DNA of 43,892 bases from Bacteroidales bacterium (GTDB lineage: Bacteria > Bacteroidota > Bacteroidia > Bacteroidales > UBA1402), in contig JAFUDT010000008.1 in the NCBI GenBank assembly GCA_017464285.1, forward strand, positions 1 to 43,892, given 5' to 3'. Made by a program: the position numbers and the translations under genes. Position 1 is the stretch's first letter; the number at the start of each line of letters is the position of its first letter. Of this stretch, positions 7,677-16,461 are shown piece by piece. The notes under the pieces are model-generated. The model had not been told where the DNA came from. It made no database searches and saw nothing but the letters and a program-made list of their open reading frames with translations.

Positions 7677-9326
7677 ATGAAGAAATGTATTTTCGTTTTT
7701 GTCCTTGCGCTGCTCTGCAGCGGACTGCTGCCCTTGTGGGCCTGTACCAACCTGATTGTGACGCGCGGGGCTTCGGCCGACAGTTCGGTCATGGTGACCT
7801 ATGCCGCCGACTCGCACCAGCTCTACGGAGAGCTCTATTTCAGGCCGGCGGCCGATTATCCAGCCGGCACCATGCTCAAGATCTATGAATGGGATACGGG
7901 CAAGTATCTGGGCGAAATTCCTCAGGTAGCTCATACCTATGCGGTGGTGGGCAACATGAACGAGCATCAGGTGGTGATTGGCGAGACTACTTACGGCGGC
8001 CGCGAGTTTTACGATTCCACGGCCATCATGGATTACGGATCGCTGATCTATGTCGCCCTGCAGCGTTCGCGCACGGCCCGGGAGGCCATCCATGTCATCG
8101 ACGACCTGATGCAACGCTACGGCTACGCCTCGGAAGGGGAGTCCTTCTCCATTGCCGATGCCAACGAGGCATGGATTATGGAAATCATCGGCAAGGCTCC
8201 CAAATACAACAAAAAGGGGGTCAATGTCAACCGGGGAGCCGTCTGGGTGGCCAAGCGTATTCCGGACGGCTGCATCAGCGCCCATGCCAACCAGGCCCGT
8301 ATCACGTCCATCGATTTCAAGGATCCGGACAACTGCCTCTATTCTAAGGATGTAATCAAACATGCCCGCGAGCAGGGTCTCTTTTCTGGTAAGGACGAAG
8401 ACTTCAGCTTCTGCGATGTCTATGCACCGCTGGATTTCAGCGGTGCCCGTGCCTGCGAGGCCAGGGTCTGGTCGTTCTTTAACCGCTTCGCCTCCGGAAT
8501 GGACGCCTATCTCGACTATGCGATGGGTTACGACCTGAAAAACCACATGCCCTTGTATGTCAAGCCTGTCCGGAAGCTGACGGCCAAAGACCTTGCCGAC
8601 ATGATGCGCGACCATTTCGAAGGTACGCCCATGGACATGACCCTGGATATCGGAGCCGGCGGCAGTGGTCTGCCTTATCGCTGGCGGCCGATGGAGTTTG
8701 AGTACGAGGGCAGGCACTATATCAACGAAAGGGCCATTGCCACCCAGCAGACAGGTTGGTGGTTCGTCTCCCAGAGCCGCAACTGGCATCCGCAAGGCAT
8801 TTACTGGTTTGGCGTGGACGATGCCGGCACCTCTCCGCTCACTCCATTCTATACCTGTCTGAAAGAGGTCCCGGAACCCTATCGTCAGGGTAACGGCTCA
8901 CTCATTGAATATTCGGAGAGTTCGATGTATTGGACGGTAAGCCGTATCGCCCAACTGGCCTATCTGCGCTACGACCGGATCGGTGCCGAAGTGCGTCAGG
9001 TTGTCGATGCCCATGAAAATGCCATGATGGCACGGGTCAAGGAGGTTGACCGTGACAGTCGCCAGGGCGGGCAAAACGCTTTCCTGAGCGATTTCTCCTC
9101 GCGTGCTGCTAGGCAGCTCTTCCGTCGTTGGAAGGACTTGGACAAATACCTGCTTGTGAAGTATATTGACGGGAATATCAAACGCCAGAATCCTGACGGA
9201 AGTTTCCAGGACAACGGCTATTCAAAGAGTATTCCGGCATCCCCGATACAGGAGCCGTATAACGATAAGTGGAAACAGCATGTGGTCGGGGATCACGGAA
9301 AAGTGCTGGAAGTCCCTCAGAAGTAA
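7677..9326 (+). CDS. secreted C69-family dipeptidase (PepD-like)
   Basis: 549 residues from ATG 7677; upstream in-frame codons overlap lplA and encode no signal peptide. Signal peptide 1-22 ends LPLWA, leaving Cys23 as the first residue of the mature chain (CTNLIVTRGAS). C69 peptidases are N-terminal-nucleophile hydrolases in which exactly this Cys, with its free amino group, is catalytic. Family features include the segment near ESFSIADANEAWIMEIIG and the C-terminal region with WFGVDDA and the WTVSRIAQLAY helix. It likely cleaves dipeptides in the periplasm or outside the cell. Because the Cys follows a hydrophobic signal it could be mistaken for a lipobox, but Trp at -2 is unusual for one. 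Twelve bases separate it from manA. Confidence 0.88.
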   Translation: MKKCIFVFVLALLCSGLLPLWACTNLIVTRGASADSSVMVTYAADSHQLYGELYFRPAADYPAGTMLKIYEWDTGKYLGEIPQVAHTYAVVGNMNEHQVVIGETTYGGREFYDSTAIMDYGSLIYVALQRSRTAREAIHVIDDLMQRYGYASEGESFSIADANEAWIMEIIGKAPKYNKKGVNVNRGAVWVAKRIPDGCISAHANQARITSIDFKDPDNCLYSKDVIKHAREQGLFSGKDEDFSFCDVYAPLDFSGARACEARVWSFFNRFASGMDAYLDYAMGYDLKNHMPLYVKPVRKLTAKDLADMMRDHFEGTPMDMTLDIGAGGSGLPYRWRPMEFEYEGRHYINERAIATQQTGWWFVSQSRNWHPQGIYWFGVDDAGTSPLTPFYTCLKEVPEPYRQGNGSLIEYSESSMYWTVSRIAQLAYLRYDRIGAEVRQVVDAHENAMMARVKEVDRDSRQGGQNAFLSDFSSRAARQLFRRWKDLDKYLLVKYIDGNIKRQNPDGSFQDNGYSKSIPASPIQEPYNDKWKQHVVGDHGKVLEVPQK

Positions 9327-9338
9327 AAACCTAAGCCC

Positions 9339-10349
9339 ATGTGGTATCCTTTGAAGTTTGAACCGATATTGAAAGAAGTCATCTGGGGCGGAGAAAGAAT
9401 CTGCGCCTACAAGTCGCTGGCCGGGAAAGGGGACGGTATTGGCGAGAGCTGGGAAATCTCCCAGGTCGAAAACCATGTCTCATTGGTGAGTGAAGGCCCT
9501 CTGAGAGGTCGGTCGCTCAGTGAACTGATTGCCATGGATGCCACAGGCTTGTTGGGTGCCAGGGTGCGGGCCCGTTTCGGAGACCGCTTCCCCTTGCTGG
9601 TCAAGTTTATCGATGCCAAACGCGACCTCTCGGTACAGGTGCATCCCGACGATGCGGCTGCCCGCCGGCATCACGGTCCTTCGGCCAGCGGCAAGACCGA
9701 GATGTGGTATGTGTTGGAATCCGAGACCGATTCGGAACTGGTGACCGGTTTTTCAAAGGATATCGACTTGGAAGAGTACAAGCAGCGCATTGCCGAGGAC
9801 AGTATTGAAGAAGTGCTGCATAGGGAGCACCCGGCAGGCGGTGATGTATATTTCATTCCCCCCGGTTGTGTCCATGCCATCGGCAAGGGCATTCTGCTGG
9901 CGGAAATCCAGCAAAGCTCCGACTACACCTACCGTCTTTACGACTACAATCGGGTGGACAGCGATGGCCGGCGTCGTGAATTACATACCGATCTGGCTGC
10001 CGAGGTGCTCGACTACAGTCGCAACACCGACAGCCGCATCCGCTATCAGCGGGCGGTCAATCAGGCGGTGACTCTGGCCGACTGCCCCTATTTTACGACC
10101 AATCTGCTGGAATTGAATGCCGAGGCCGGTCCGGAAGCCGTCCACCGTGATCTGCTTGCTCTGGACAGCTTTGTCATCTGCATCTGCACCGAGGGCAGTG
10201 CCCGGCTGGTTTGCCTGGCCGAAGGTGCTTCAGGCAAGAAAGAAACGGTCCTCCGTCAGGGAGAAACCGTCCTGATACCGGCCCGACTGGCCGACTATTG
10301 CCTCTTGCCGCAGCCCAAAGCCACCATATTGGAGACTTATATCGGCTGA
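9339..10349 (+). CDS. manA: mannose-6-phosphate isomerase, class I
   Basis: 336 residues, cupin-fold zinc enzyme interconverting mannose 6-phosphate and fructose 6-phosphate in the cytoplasm. Zinc ligands are visible: Q100 and H102 in SVQVHPDD, E121 in KTEMWYVL, and H179 in PPGCVHAIG. The opening WGGERI, the ESWEIS motif and the SSDYTYRLYDYNR segment are typical of the short (Bacillus-like) type I enzyme. It is the last gene of a five-gene plus-strand run from the promoter at 5023. It ends only 7 bases from the 3' end of dnaJ on the opposite strand, with no clear terminator between them. Confidence 0.93.
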   Translation: MWYPLKFEPILKEVIWGGERICAYKSLAGKGDGIGESWEISQVENHVSLVSEGPLRGRSLSELIAMDATGLLGARVRARFGDRFPLLVKFIDAKRDLSVQVHPDDAAARRHHGPSASGKTEMWYVLESETDSELVTGFSKDIDLEEYKQRIAEDSIEEVLHREHPAGGDVYFIPPGCVHAIGKGILLAEIQQSSDYTYRLYDYNRVDSDGRRRELHTDLAAEVLDYSRNTDSRIRYQRAVNQAVTLADCPYFTTNLLELNAEAGPEAVHRDLLALDSFVICICTEGSARLVCLAEGASGKKETVLRQGETVLIPARLADYCLLPQPKATILETYIG

Positions 10350-10356
10350 CGGCTGC

Positions 10357-11514
10357 TTAATCAAACAAATTGCGGAAACGGGAGAATATCTTCTGGCTCA
10401 GGCTGGGAGAGGTTTTGAAATTCTCCGACTGGCTCATGGCCTCGATCTGCTTTTTCTCGTCGCGGCTCAGGTTCTCGGGAACATAGACGCTGATATTGAC
10501 CAGCAGGTCTCCGTTGCCGTAGCGGTTGACTGTGGGCAACCCTTTTCCGCGCAGCCGCAGTACTTTACCCGGCTGTGTACCCGGTTCGATTTTGACTTTG
10601 ACCTTACCGTCGATGGTCGGTATCTCGACTGTGCCACCCAGAGCGGCTGTCGGAAAACTCAACAGCAGATTGTAGACAAGGTCATTCTCGTCGCGAATCA
10701 GCTCTTTGTCGGGCTCTTCTTCGATGAGAACCAGCAAATCGCCGTTCACGCCTCCATGGCGGGCGGCATTACCCTTGCCGCTGACGGTGAGCTGCATGCC
10801 CTCGGCTACGCCTGCGGGAATATTGATGGTGATTATCTCTTCCTTGATGACGACTCCTTCGCCTCGGCAGTCCGGACATTTGTTGACAATGATCTTGCCT
10901 TCGCCCTGACAGTCGGGACAAACACTCTGAGTCTGCATGCGGCCCAGGATGGTGTTGGAAATGCGGTTGATCACCCCCTTGCCCTGGCAGGTAGGGCAGG
11001 TCTTGTAGGCGTTGCCGCCTTCGGCCCCTGTGCCGTGGCAGTGTTCACAGGCAACCTGTTTGCGCACCTTGATTTTTTTCTCGACACCGTTGGCTATATC
11101 TTTCAGGTTCAACTTGACTTTGACACGCAGGTCGGAGCCCCGGTTTACCTTTTGTCCGCCCCGGCTGCCGCCGAAACCGCCAAATCCGCCGAAACCTCCG
11201 AAATGGCCGCCGAATATATCGCCGAACTGCGAGAATATGTCTTCCATGGAGAAACCGCCGCCACTGAAACCGCCGCCGGCAGCCCCTCCCAGGCCGGCAT
11301 GACCGAACTGGTCGTACCGCTGTCGTTTTTCATGGTTGCTCAGGACCTCATAGGCCTCGGCAGCCTCTTTGAATTTTTCTTCAGCCTCCTTGTCTCCGGG
11401 GTTCTTGTCGGGATGATACTGGATGGCTTTTTTCCGGTAGGCTTTCTTGATGTCTTCATCCGAGGCATTGCGGTCAACCCCGAGCACTTCGTAGTAATCT
11501 CTTTTTTCTGCCAT
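10357..11514 (-). CDS. dnaJ: chaperone protein DnaJ
   Basis: 385 residues, the Hsp40 co-chaperone that delivers unfolded proteins to DnaK and stimulates its ATPase. In order: J-domain (1-70) with the HPD triad at 34-36; a Gly/Phe-rich linker at about 75-125 containing repeated GGF units; a zinc-binding domain with four CxxCxGxG-type repeats ([32 protein letters not shown]); and the C-terminal substrate-binding domains. It is a full-length type I DnaJ. It starts 20 bases after the grpE stop, so the two are very likely co-transcribed; dnaK is not in the window. Confidence 0.97.
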   Translation of the reverse strand: MAEKRDYYEVLGVDRNASDEDIKKAYRKKAIQYHPDKNPGDKEAEEKFKEAAEAYEVLSNHEKRQRYDQFGHAGLGGAAGGGFSGGGFSMEDIFSQFGDIFGGHFGGFGGFGGFGGSRGGQKVNRGSDLRVKVKLNLKDIANGVEKKIKVRKQVACEHCHGTGAEGGNAYKTCPTCQGKGVINRISNTILGRMQTQSVCPDCQGEGKIIVNKCPDCRGEGVVIKEEIITINIPAGVAEGMQLTVSGKGNAARHGGVNGDLLVLIEEEPDKELIRDENDLVYNLLLSFPTAALGGTVEIPTIDGKVKVKIEPGTQPGKVLRLRGKGLPTVNRYGNGDLLVNISVYVPENLSRDEKKQIEAMSQSENFKTSPSLSQKIFSRFRNLFD

Positions 11515-11534
11515 AAAATGTTCTCCTTCCGTGC

Positions 11535-12131
11535 TTACTGAGCCACGACCACTTTCGCAAAACGAATGACCTTCTCATTGAGGTAGTAGCCTTTCTGGGT
11601 GCAGTCGATGATTTTCCCCTTCATCCCGTCTTCGGGGGCCGGCATCATGGCGATAGCCTCGTGCAGGTCGGTATTGAAAGGCTGGTCTTGGGTCTCAATG
11701 GCCTCTACGCCGTTTTTTTTGAGAAAACTCTGGAGTTTGTTGTAGACGATACCCATGCCTTCTTTCAGGGCGGCGATGTCCTCGGCCTTGTCCATGGCGG
11801 CCAGGCCCCGTTCGAAATCGTCGATGACCGGCAGCAGATCGACCAATACTCTTTCGCCGCCGTTCTTGATAAGCTCGGCCTTTTCGCTCAGCGAGCGCTT
11901 GCGGTAGTTCTCGAATTCGGCACGGCTTCTGAGATAAGTATCGTTGAGCTGGGCATATTTTGCCTTGAGTTCGTCCAGTTCTTGGGCCAGTTTCTCCTGT
12001 TCACCGGCTTGATTATCACACCCGTCAGCCGATGTCTCCTGGGTGGTCCGGACTTCCGGTTCGCCGGCGGGAGCACTCTGCTGTCCGCTCAGCGGTTTTT
12101 CATCCGTTCTTTTCTTTTTATTCTTGCTCAT
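11535..12131 (-). CDS. grpE: nucleotide exchange factor GrpE
   Basis: 198 residues. GrpE releases ADP from DnaK. A charged, low-complexity N-terminus (about 1-45) is followed by a long coiled coil (about 45-110, with [32 protein letters not shown]) and the C-terminal beta domain with the family signature near [15 protein letters not shown] residues (here [13 protein letters not shown]) and [16 protein letters not shown]. It lies directly upstream of dnaJ. The 105 bases before it, up to the gcvP 3' end, show no perfect TAnnTTTG element and no CIRCE-like repeat, so its heat-shock control is not evident from sequence. Confidence 0.95.
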   Translation of the reverse strand: MSKNKKKRTDEKPLSGQQSAPAGEPEVRTTQETSADGCDNQAGEQEKLAQELDELKAKYAQLNDTYLRSRAEFENYRKRSLSEKAELIKNGGERVLVDLLPVIDDFERGLAAMDKAEDIAALKEGMGIVYNKLQSFLKKNGVEAIETQDQPFNTDLHEAIAMMPAPEDGMKGKIIDCTQKGYYLNEKVIRFAKVVVAQ

Positions 12132-12236
12132 AGTTGCTTAATGTCGGATTATCACTTGCAAAAACCTTGCCATAAGGGGTGGCGTGGCTTTATGCTGCCA
12201 AAAAGGTCATATTTCGGCCGTCGTTTCGACAGAATG

Positions 12237-15077
12237 TCAGTCGAGAGTAGCTACCAGGTTGCGGTCTCCGAAGGCGTTGTCAATGCGCCCGACGGGAATC
12301 ATGAACTTGTTCTCGCGCACCCAGTCCAGGGGATAGGCTGCCTGGCTGCGCGGATAGGAATGAGTCCAGTCGTCGGCGGTGAGCTCGTACTCGGGATGAG
12401 GCGCGTTCTTAAGCGGATTGTCCTGCGCGTCGCTGTGGCCCTCGGCCACTGCTTGGATTTCTTCCCGAATGGCCTTCATGGCCTGGACAAAGCGGTCGAG
12501 TTCTTCAAGACTCTCGCTTTCGGTGGGCTCGATCATCAGTGTCCCATGGACAGGGAATGACAGCGTGGGGGCATGAAAGCCGAAGTCCATCAGGCGTTTG
12601 GCAATGTCACCGTCGTCGATGCCTGTTTCTTTGAAACCGCGACAGTCGAGGATGAGCTCATGACCGACATAACCCTTGGCCCCCGTATAGTAAACCCCAT
12701 ACAGCTCTCTTAAGCAGACAGCCAGGTAATTGGCACTGAGTATAGCCGCCCGGGTGACTTTTTTTAGTCCTTCGGCTCCCATCATGAGCAGGTAGCCGTA
12801 GGTGATGGGCAGCAGCATGACATTGCCGTAGGGGGCAGCGGCTACGGTGATGCCTCCGGCTTTCCCGGGGGTATATACCGGCAGGAAAGGTTTCAGTTTG
12901 GCATTACAGCAGATGGGCCCCATGCCCGGACCACCGCCGCCGTGGGGCATGGCAAAAGTCTTGTGCAGGTTCAGGTGGCAGATGTCGGCCCCGATGAACC
13001 CCGGGGAGGTCAGGCAGACCTGGGCGTTCATATTGGCCCCGTCCATATAGACCAGTCCGCCCTTCTCATGAACAATTTGGCAGAGCTGTCTGATCTGGGG
13101 TTCGAAAATGCCGTGGGTCGATGGATAGGTGATCATGCAGCCGGCCAGCCGGTCGGCATTCTCCTGAGCTTTGGCCAGCCAGTCGCCAAGGTCGATATTG
13201 CCATCCTTGTCGCAGCAGACATGGATGATGTCGAAACCTGCCTGGCGGGCACTGGCAGGGTTGGTGCCGTGGGCCGAGTCGGGAATCATGATCAGTCGGC
13301 GCTGCTCCTGTCCCTGTGCCTTGAAATATTCACGGATTACCCGCAGGCCGGCATATTCGCCGGCAGCACCTGAGTTGGGCTGCAGGCTGCAGGCGACCAT
13401 TCCGGTCAACGAGCAGAGCATCCGGCTCACCTCGTCAATCATGGTCTGATAGCCTTTGGCCTGTGCTTGGGGAGCCAGCGGATGCATCAGGGCAAATTCA
13501 GGCCTGCTGAGCGGCAGCATTTCGGCGGCGGCGTTGAGCTTCATGGTGCAGCTGCCCAGCGGAATCATGGAATGTGTCAGGGAGATATCCTTGTTTTCCA
13601 GACGTTTTATGTAGCGCATCATGTCTGTCTCACTATGATATTTGTGAAAGACGGACTGTCGGAGAAATCCGTCCTGACGCAGGAAGCTGTCGTCCAATGA
13701 GCAGATGCTGCCCCAGTCTTCCTCCATGACAGGAACAGGGGTGTTGTCCACGGCCTCGGCCAAAGCCTTGATCAGAGTCTCCAGTTCTTGCCGTCCCGTG
13801 GTCTCATCCAGACTGATCCCGACCTTCCCGTCGGGGAAATAATGAAGGTTCAGTCCATGGAATTCGGTCGTTTTCTTGAGCATGGCCGGTGTCAGACCTT
13901 CTGGCAGTCCTATTTTAAGGGTGTCGAAGAAGGCGCTGTTTTCCTGAACATAGCCATAGACTTCCAGTGCGTCGTTCAGGTAGGAGGCCTTGCCGTGGAT
14001 GTCATGGGCAATTTCCTTGAGTCCTTGCGGGCCGTGCCAGACGGCGTACATGGCCGCCATGTCGGCCATCAGGGCCGAGGCCGTACAGATGTTCGATGTG
14101 GCCTTTTCCCGTTTGATATGCTGTTCGCGGCTTTGGAGTGCCAGCCGATAGGCCGGGTGTCCCTTGACATCTTTGGAAAGCCCGATGATGCGTCCGGGCA
14201 TGAAACGCTTGTATTCGTCCTTGGCGGCAAAGAAGGCGGCTGTCGGACCGCCGTATCCCATGGGCAGTCCGAAGCGCTGGGCCGAACCGAAGGCAATATC
14301 GGCCCCCCAGCTGCCCGGACTGTTGAGCAGTACCAGGGCCATCAGGTCGGTGGCGACAGCTACTTTCAGGCCGGCTGCGTGCAGCTGTTCACAGAAATAG
14401 CGATAGTCTCCTATGTTGCCGTCGGCATCCGGGTATTGGACGATGGCGCCGAAAAAGCCGGCATCAGGCCGGAAAGCGGCGTAGTCCCCTTCGCAGATTT
14501 CGATGCCCTGTTCGCTGCAACGGGTGCGAAGCACGGCCAGAGTCTGGGGAAATACTTTGCGATCGACAAACAGCCGGCAGACCTTGTCCTTTTCCTGAGA
14601 GCGGCTGCGCAGGTTGAACATCATCATGGCGGCTTCGGCCGCAGCCGTGGCCTCATCGAGCAGGGAGCAGTTGGCCAGACCGAGGCCGGTCAGTTCACAG
14701 ACCATGGTCTGGAAGACGAACAAGGCTTCGAGCCTTCCTTGGGAGATCTCAGCCTGATAGGGGGTATAGGAGGTGTACCAGACCGGATTTTCCAGGATGT
14801 TGCGTTGGATGACGGCGGGCATGTGAGTGCCGTACCAGCCCTGGCCGATATAGCTTTGATAGTAGCGGTTCATGGCTGCCAGCCGGCTCATGTGACGGGC
14901 AAACTGCTCCTCGGTAAGAGGCTCTGGCATATCTGGCAACTCGGGCAGGCGGATATCTTCAGGCAGGGTTTTGTCGATGAGCTCTTCTATACTCTTGACA
15001 CCGATTTGGGCCAGCATGACAGCCTGGTCCTGTTCGGAAATGCCGATGTGACGGGAAGCGAAATCGTTTTGGGACAT
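12237..15077 (-). CDS. gcvP: glycine dehydrogenase (decarboxylating), P protein
   Basis: 946 residues, one continuous polypeptide (not split into gcvPA and gcvPB). A PLP enzyme that decarboxylates glycine and passes the aminomethyl group to the lipoylated H protein. The PLP lysine is K706 in HLNLHKTFAMPHGGGGPG, the same number as in E. coli GcvP. The N-terminal half has FxxRHIG (here ASRHIGIS) and EISQGRLEAL; the C-terminal half has SHSMIPLGSCTMKLN-type residues and GTNPAS. I start it at 15077 (MSQNDFASRHIG), which matches the family N-terminus; the longer frame to 15122 would run through a palindrome. It follows the M24 peptidase gene by 47 bases. gcvT and gcvH are not in the window. Confidence 0.96.
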   Translation of the reverse strand: MSQNDFASRHIGISEQDQAVMLAQIGVKSIEELIDKTLPEDIRLPELPDMPEPLTEEQFARHMSRLAAMNRYYQSYIGQGWYGTHMPAVIQRNILENPVWYTSYTPYQAEISQGRLEALFVFQTMVCELTGLGLANCSLLDEATAAAEAAMMMFNLRSRSQEKDKVCRLFVDRKVFPQTLAVLRTRCSEQGIEICEGDYAAFRPDAGFFGAIVQYPDADGNIGDYRYFCEQLHAAGLKVAVATDLMALVLLNSPGSWGADIAFGSAQRFGLPMGYGGPTAAFFAAKDEYKRFMPGRIIGLSKDVKGHPAYRLALQSREQHIKREKATSNICTASALMADMAAMYAVWHGPQGLKEIAHDIHGKASYLNDALEVYGYVQENSAFFDTLKIGLPEGLTPAMLKKTTEFHGLNLHYFPDGKVGISLDETTGRQELETLIKALAEAVDNTPVPVMEEDWGSICSLDDSFLRQDGFLRQSVFHKYHSETDMMRYIKRLENKDISLTHSMIPLGSCTMKLNAAAEMLPLSRPEFALMHPLAPQAQAKGYQTMIDEVSRMLCSLTGMVACSLQPNSGAAGEYAGLRVIREYFKAQGQEQRRLIMIPDSAHGTNPASARQAGFDIIHVCCDKDGNIDLGDWLAKAQENADRLAGCMITYPSTHGIFEPQIRQLCQIVHEKGGLVYMDGANMNAQVCLTSPGFIGADICHLNLHKTFAMPHGGGGPGMGPICCNAKLKPFLPVYTPGKAGGITVAAAPYGNVMLLPITYGYLLMMGAEGLKKVTRAAILSANYLAVCLRELYGVYYTGAKGYVGHELILDCRGFKETGIDDGDIAKRLMDFGFHAPTLSFPVHGTLMIEPTESESLEELDRFVQAMKAIREEIQAVAEGHSDAQDNPLKNAPHPEYELTADDWTHSYPRSQAAYPLDWVRENKFMIPVGRIDNAFGDRNLVATLD

Positions 15078-15092
15078 TATTGGAAACAAATG

Positions 15093-15123
15093 GTGATGAG
15101 ACTGCCATGGCAGTCCCCTCATG
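15093..15123. repeat. hairpin with perfect 16-bp palindrome between peptidase and gcvP
   Basis: GACTGCCATGGCAGTC at 15100-15115 is a perfect palindrome. Short outer arms (ATGAG on the left, CTCAT on the right) can extend the stem with a small bulge. It occupies most of the 47-base gap between the M24 peptidase stop and the gcvP start. It could be a processing or attenuation hairpin, or a dyad operator; there is no T-run on the minus side that would mark a classic terminator. Confidence 0.5.
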
Positions 15124-15124
15124 A

Positions 15125-16309
15125 TTAATTATCTGTCAGATCAACAATCTCGTCACTGAGTCCGGCCAGTTTCTCACCGCCGTTTTCAGTGACTATAAAG
15201 GTATTTTCCGTACCGACGGCCCCTACGTCGTCGATGATGATTTTGGGTTCGACGGCCAGCACCATGCCTGCCTGCAGCACATCCTTCATCCTGGGGGCGA
15301 GCACCGGCAGCTCGTTGATCACCAGTCCGGTGCCGTGTCCGACGAAGTGGGCCTGCTGGGCCTTGCCCATAAAGCGGTCGGCCAGTCCGGCACGGCGGAC
15401 GATGTCGAGGGCACCGTTGTAGATGTCTTCACAGACGCTGCCCGGCCGAAGCTGCTCCTGGATGTAGGCCTGGATTTCCAGGGCGGTCTGATGGGCGCGG
15501 TAGGCGGCCTGGGGCAGCCGGCCTACGGAAAAGCAGCGGCTCAGGTCGTCCAGATAACCGTTGAAATTGCCGCACATGTCCACCAGTACGCTCTGTCCTT
15601 CGAGAATGGGAGAGTCGTCGGCTCCGATGGGATTGGAAGGATGGCCGGCACCGCCCAGGGCGAAATCGTAGGGGGAGCTCACGGCGGCATTGTCACCGCT
15701 CAGCAGGCTGCCCATGTGGGCCTCCATGTCGTTGCCGTAAGTACGGAACAGTCCCAGGCAGCCCCCTTTACGCATGAGGTATTCCACTTCGACGGCCAGC
15801 TCGGTCTGGGTCATGCCCGGGCGGTACACTTCGGGAATGTGTCGGTAGACGGCCTCGTGTCGGCGGGCCGACTCCCGCAGCAAGGCCTGTTCCCGCAGGG
15901 TCTTGACACTGCGGGCCTGTCGCAGGGCGTGACTGCCGTTGAGTATCCTGGCGGCTGCGAAGCAGGCACTGAGCCGGGCCCATTGCGACTGGGGCATTTC
16001 CTCGCCTTCCAGCCAGAGACATCCGGGCAGTCTCAGACCTCGGTCAAGTAGGAACTGTGGTATTTGTTCGGGTTTGCGGATGAGGAAAAAATCTTCCTCC
16101 GGCAGATTCAAATCCCTGGCCTTCAGGTCGGTCGGTCTGCGGACAAGGCCCAGCAGACGGCCATCGGCATCAAGATAAGTGTAGCCGTTGAAAATCCGGC
16201 CGAACACATAGAAGGTGTTTACGGGGGTGGAAATCAGACAGGCTTCCACCTGGTTTTCCTGCATTTTCTGCAGGATGCGGTTGATGTGTAACTGTCTTTC
16301 CTTGAGCAT
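15125..16309 (-). CDS. M24-family metallopeptidase (Xaa-Pro aminopeptidase-like)
   Basis: 394 residues. An N-terminal creatinase-like domain (about 1-135) is followed by the pita-bread M24 catalytic domain. The five metal-ligand positions are visible in order: Asp in VLVDMCG, Asp in GYLDDLSR, His in HFVGHGTGL, Glu in AVEPKIII and Glu in GTENTFIV. The likely role is release of N-terminal residues next to proline, or a related dipeptidase activity, in the cytoplasm, as no signal peptide is present. It is the first gene of a minus-strand run that continues with gcvP. Its start lies 14 bases from a 12-bp palindrome in the divergent spacer. Exact substrate is not readable; creatinase-like or prolidase alternatives exist. 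Confidence 0.9.
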   Translation of the reverse strand: MLKERQLHINRILQKMQENQVEACLISTPVNTFYVFGRIFNGYTYLDADGRLLGLVRRPTDLKARDLNLPEEDFFLIRKPEQIPQFLLDRGLRLPGCLWLEGEEMPQSQWARLSACFAAARILNGSHALRQARSVKTLREQALLRESARRHEAVYRHIPEVYRPGMTQTELAVEVEYLMRKGGCLGLFRTYGNDMEAHMGSLLSGDNAAVSSPYDFALGGAGHPSNPIGADDSPILEGQSVLVDMCGNFNGYLDDLSRCFSVGRLPQAAYRAHQTALEIQAYIQEQLRPGSVCEDIYNGALDIVRRAGLADRFMGKAQQAHFVGHGTGLVINELPVLAPRMKDVLQAGMVLAVEPKIIIDDVGAVGTENTFIVTENGGEKLAGLSDEIVDLTDN

Positions 16310-16461
16310 GATGATGGTCTTTTGGAAGGCCTTCCGGAGGCAACGCGAAGTTATGTATATTTTTGCATACTACCGCCGCAAAATAAATTTTGTTTTGCGC
16401 TTGGCTTTCCTTACCTTTGGGACGACAGAAATAACCGAAATAACTCATAATACTTACCGCT
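16310..16461. promoter_or_regulatory. divergent spacer with 12-bp palindrome
   Basis: The 152-base spacer separates the M24 peptidase (minus) from the racemase-like gene (plus). GGAAGGCCTTCC at 16324-16335 is a perfect palindrome lying just upstream of the peptidase start, where a regulator could bind. The plus-strand promoter is annotated separately. No perfect minus-strand TAnnTTTG was found; TTATTTTG (minus, around 16377-16384) is one mismatch away. Confidence 0.4.
16389..16419 (+). promoter_or_regulatory. Bacteroidetes promoter for racemase-like gene
   Basis: TTTG at 16389-16392, a 19-base spacer, then TACCTTTG at 16412-16419. This is a textbook Bacteroidetes -33/-7 pair with a perfect TAnnTTTG. 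The expected transcription start is near 16426, giving a leader of about 35 bases before ATG 16462. Confidence 0.75.

Noticed and set aside
7611..8795. 394-codon open frame on the minus strand
   Set aside because: It is a shadow of the C69 dipeptidase gene.
11145..11290. Possible DNA repeat array
   Set aside because: It is the coding sequence of the Gly/Phe-rich linker of DnaJ, not a CRISPR or mobile repeat.
13788..15128. 446-codon open frame on the plus strand
   Set aside because: It lies antisense to gcvP and its translation is low-complexity without recognisable motifs.
16358..16365. TATTTTTG as a second plus promoter
   Set aside because: No TTTG at proper spacing, and the pair at 16389-16419 is far better.
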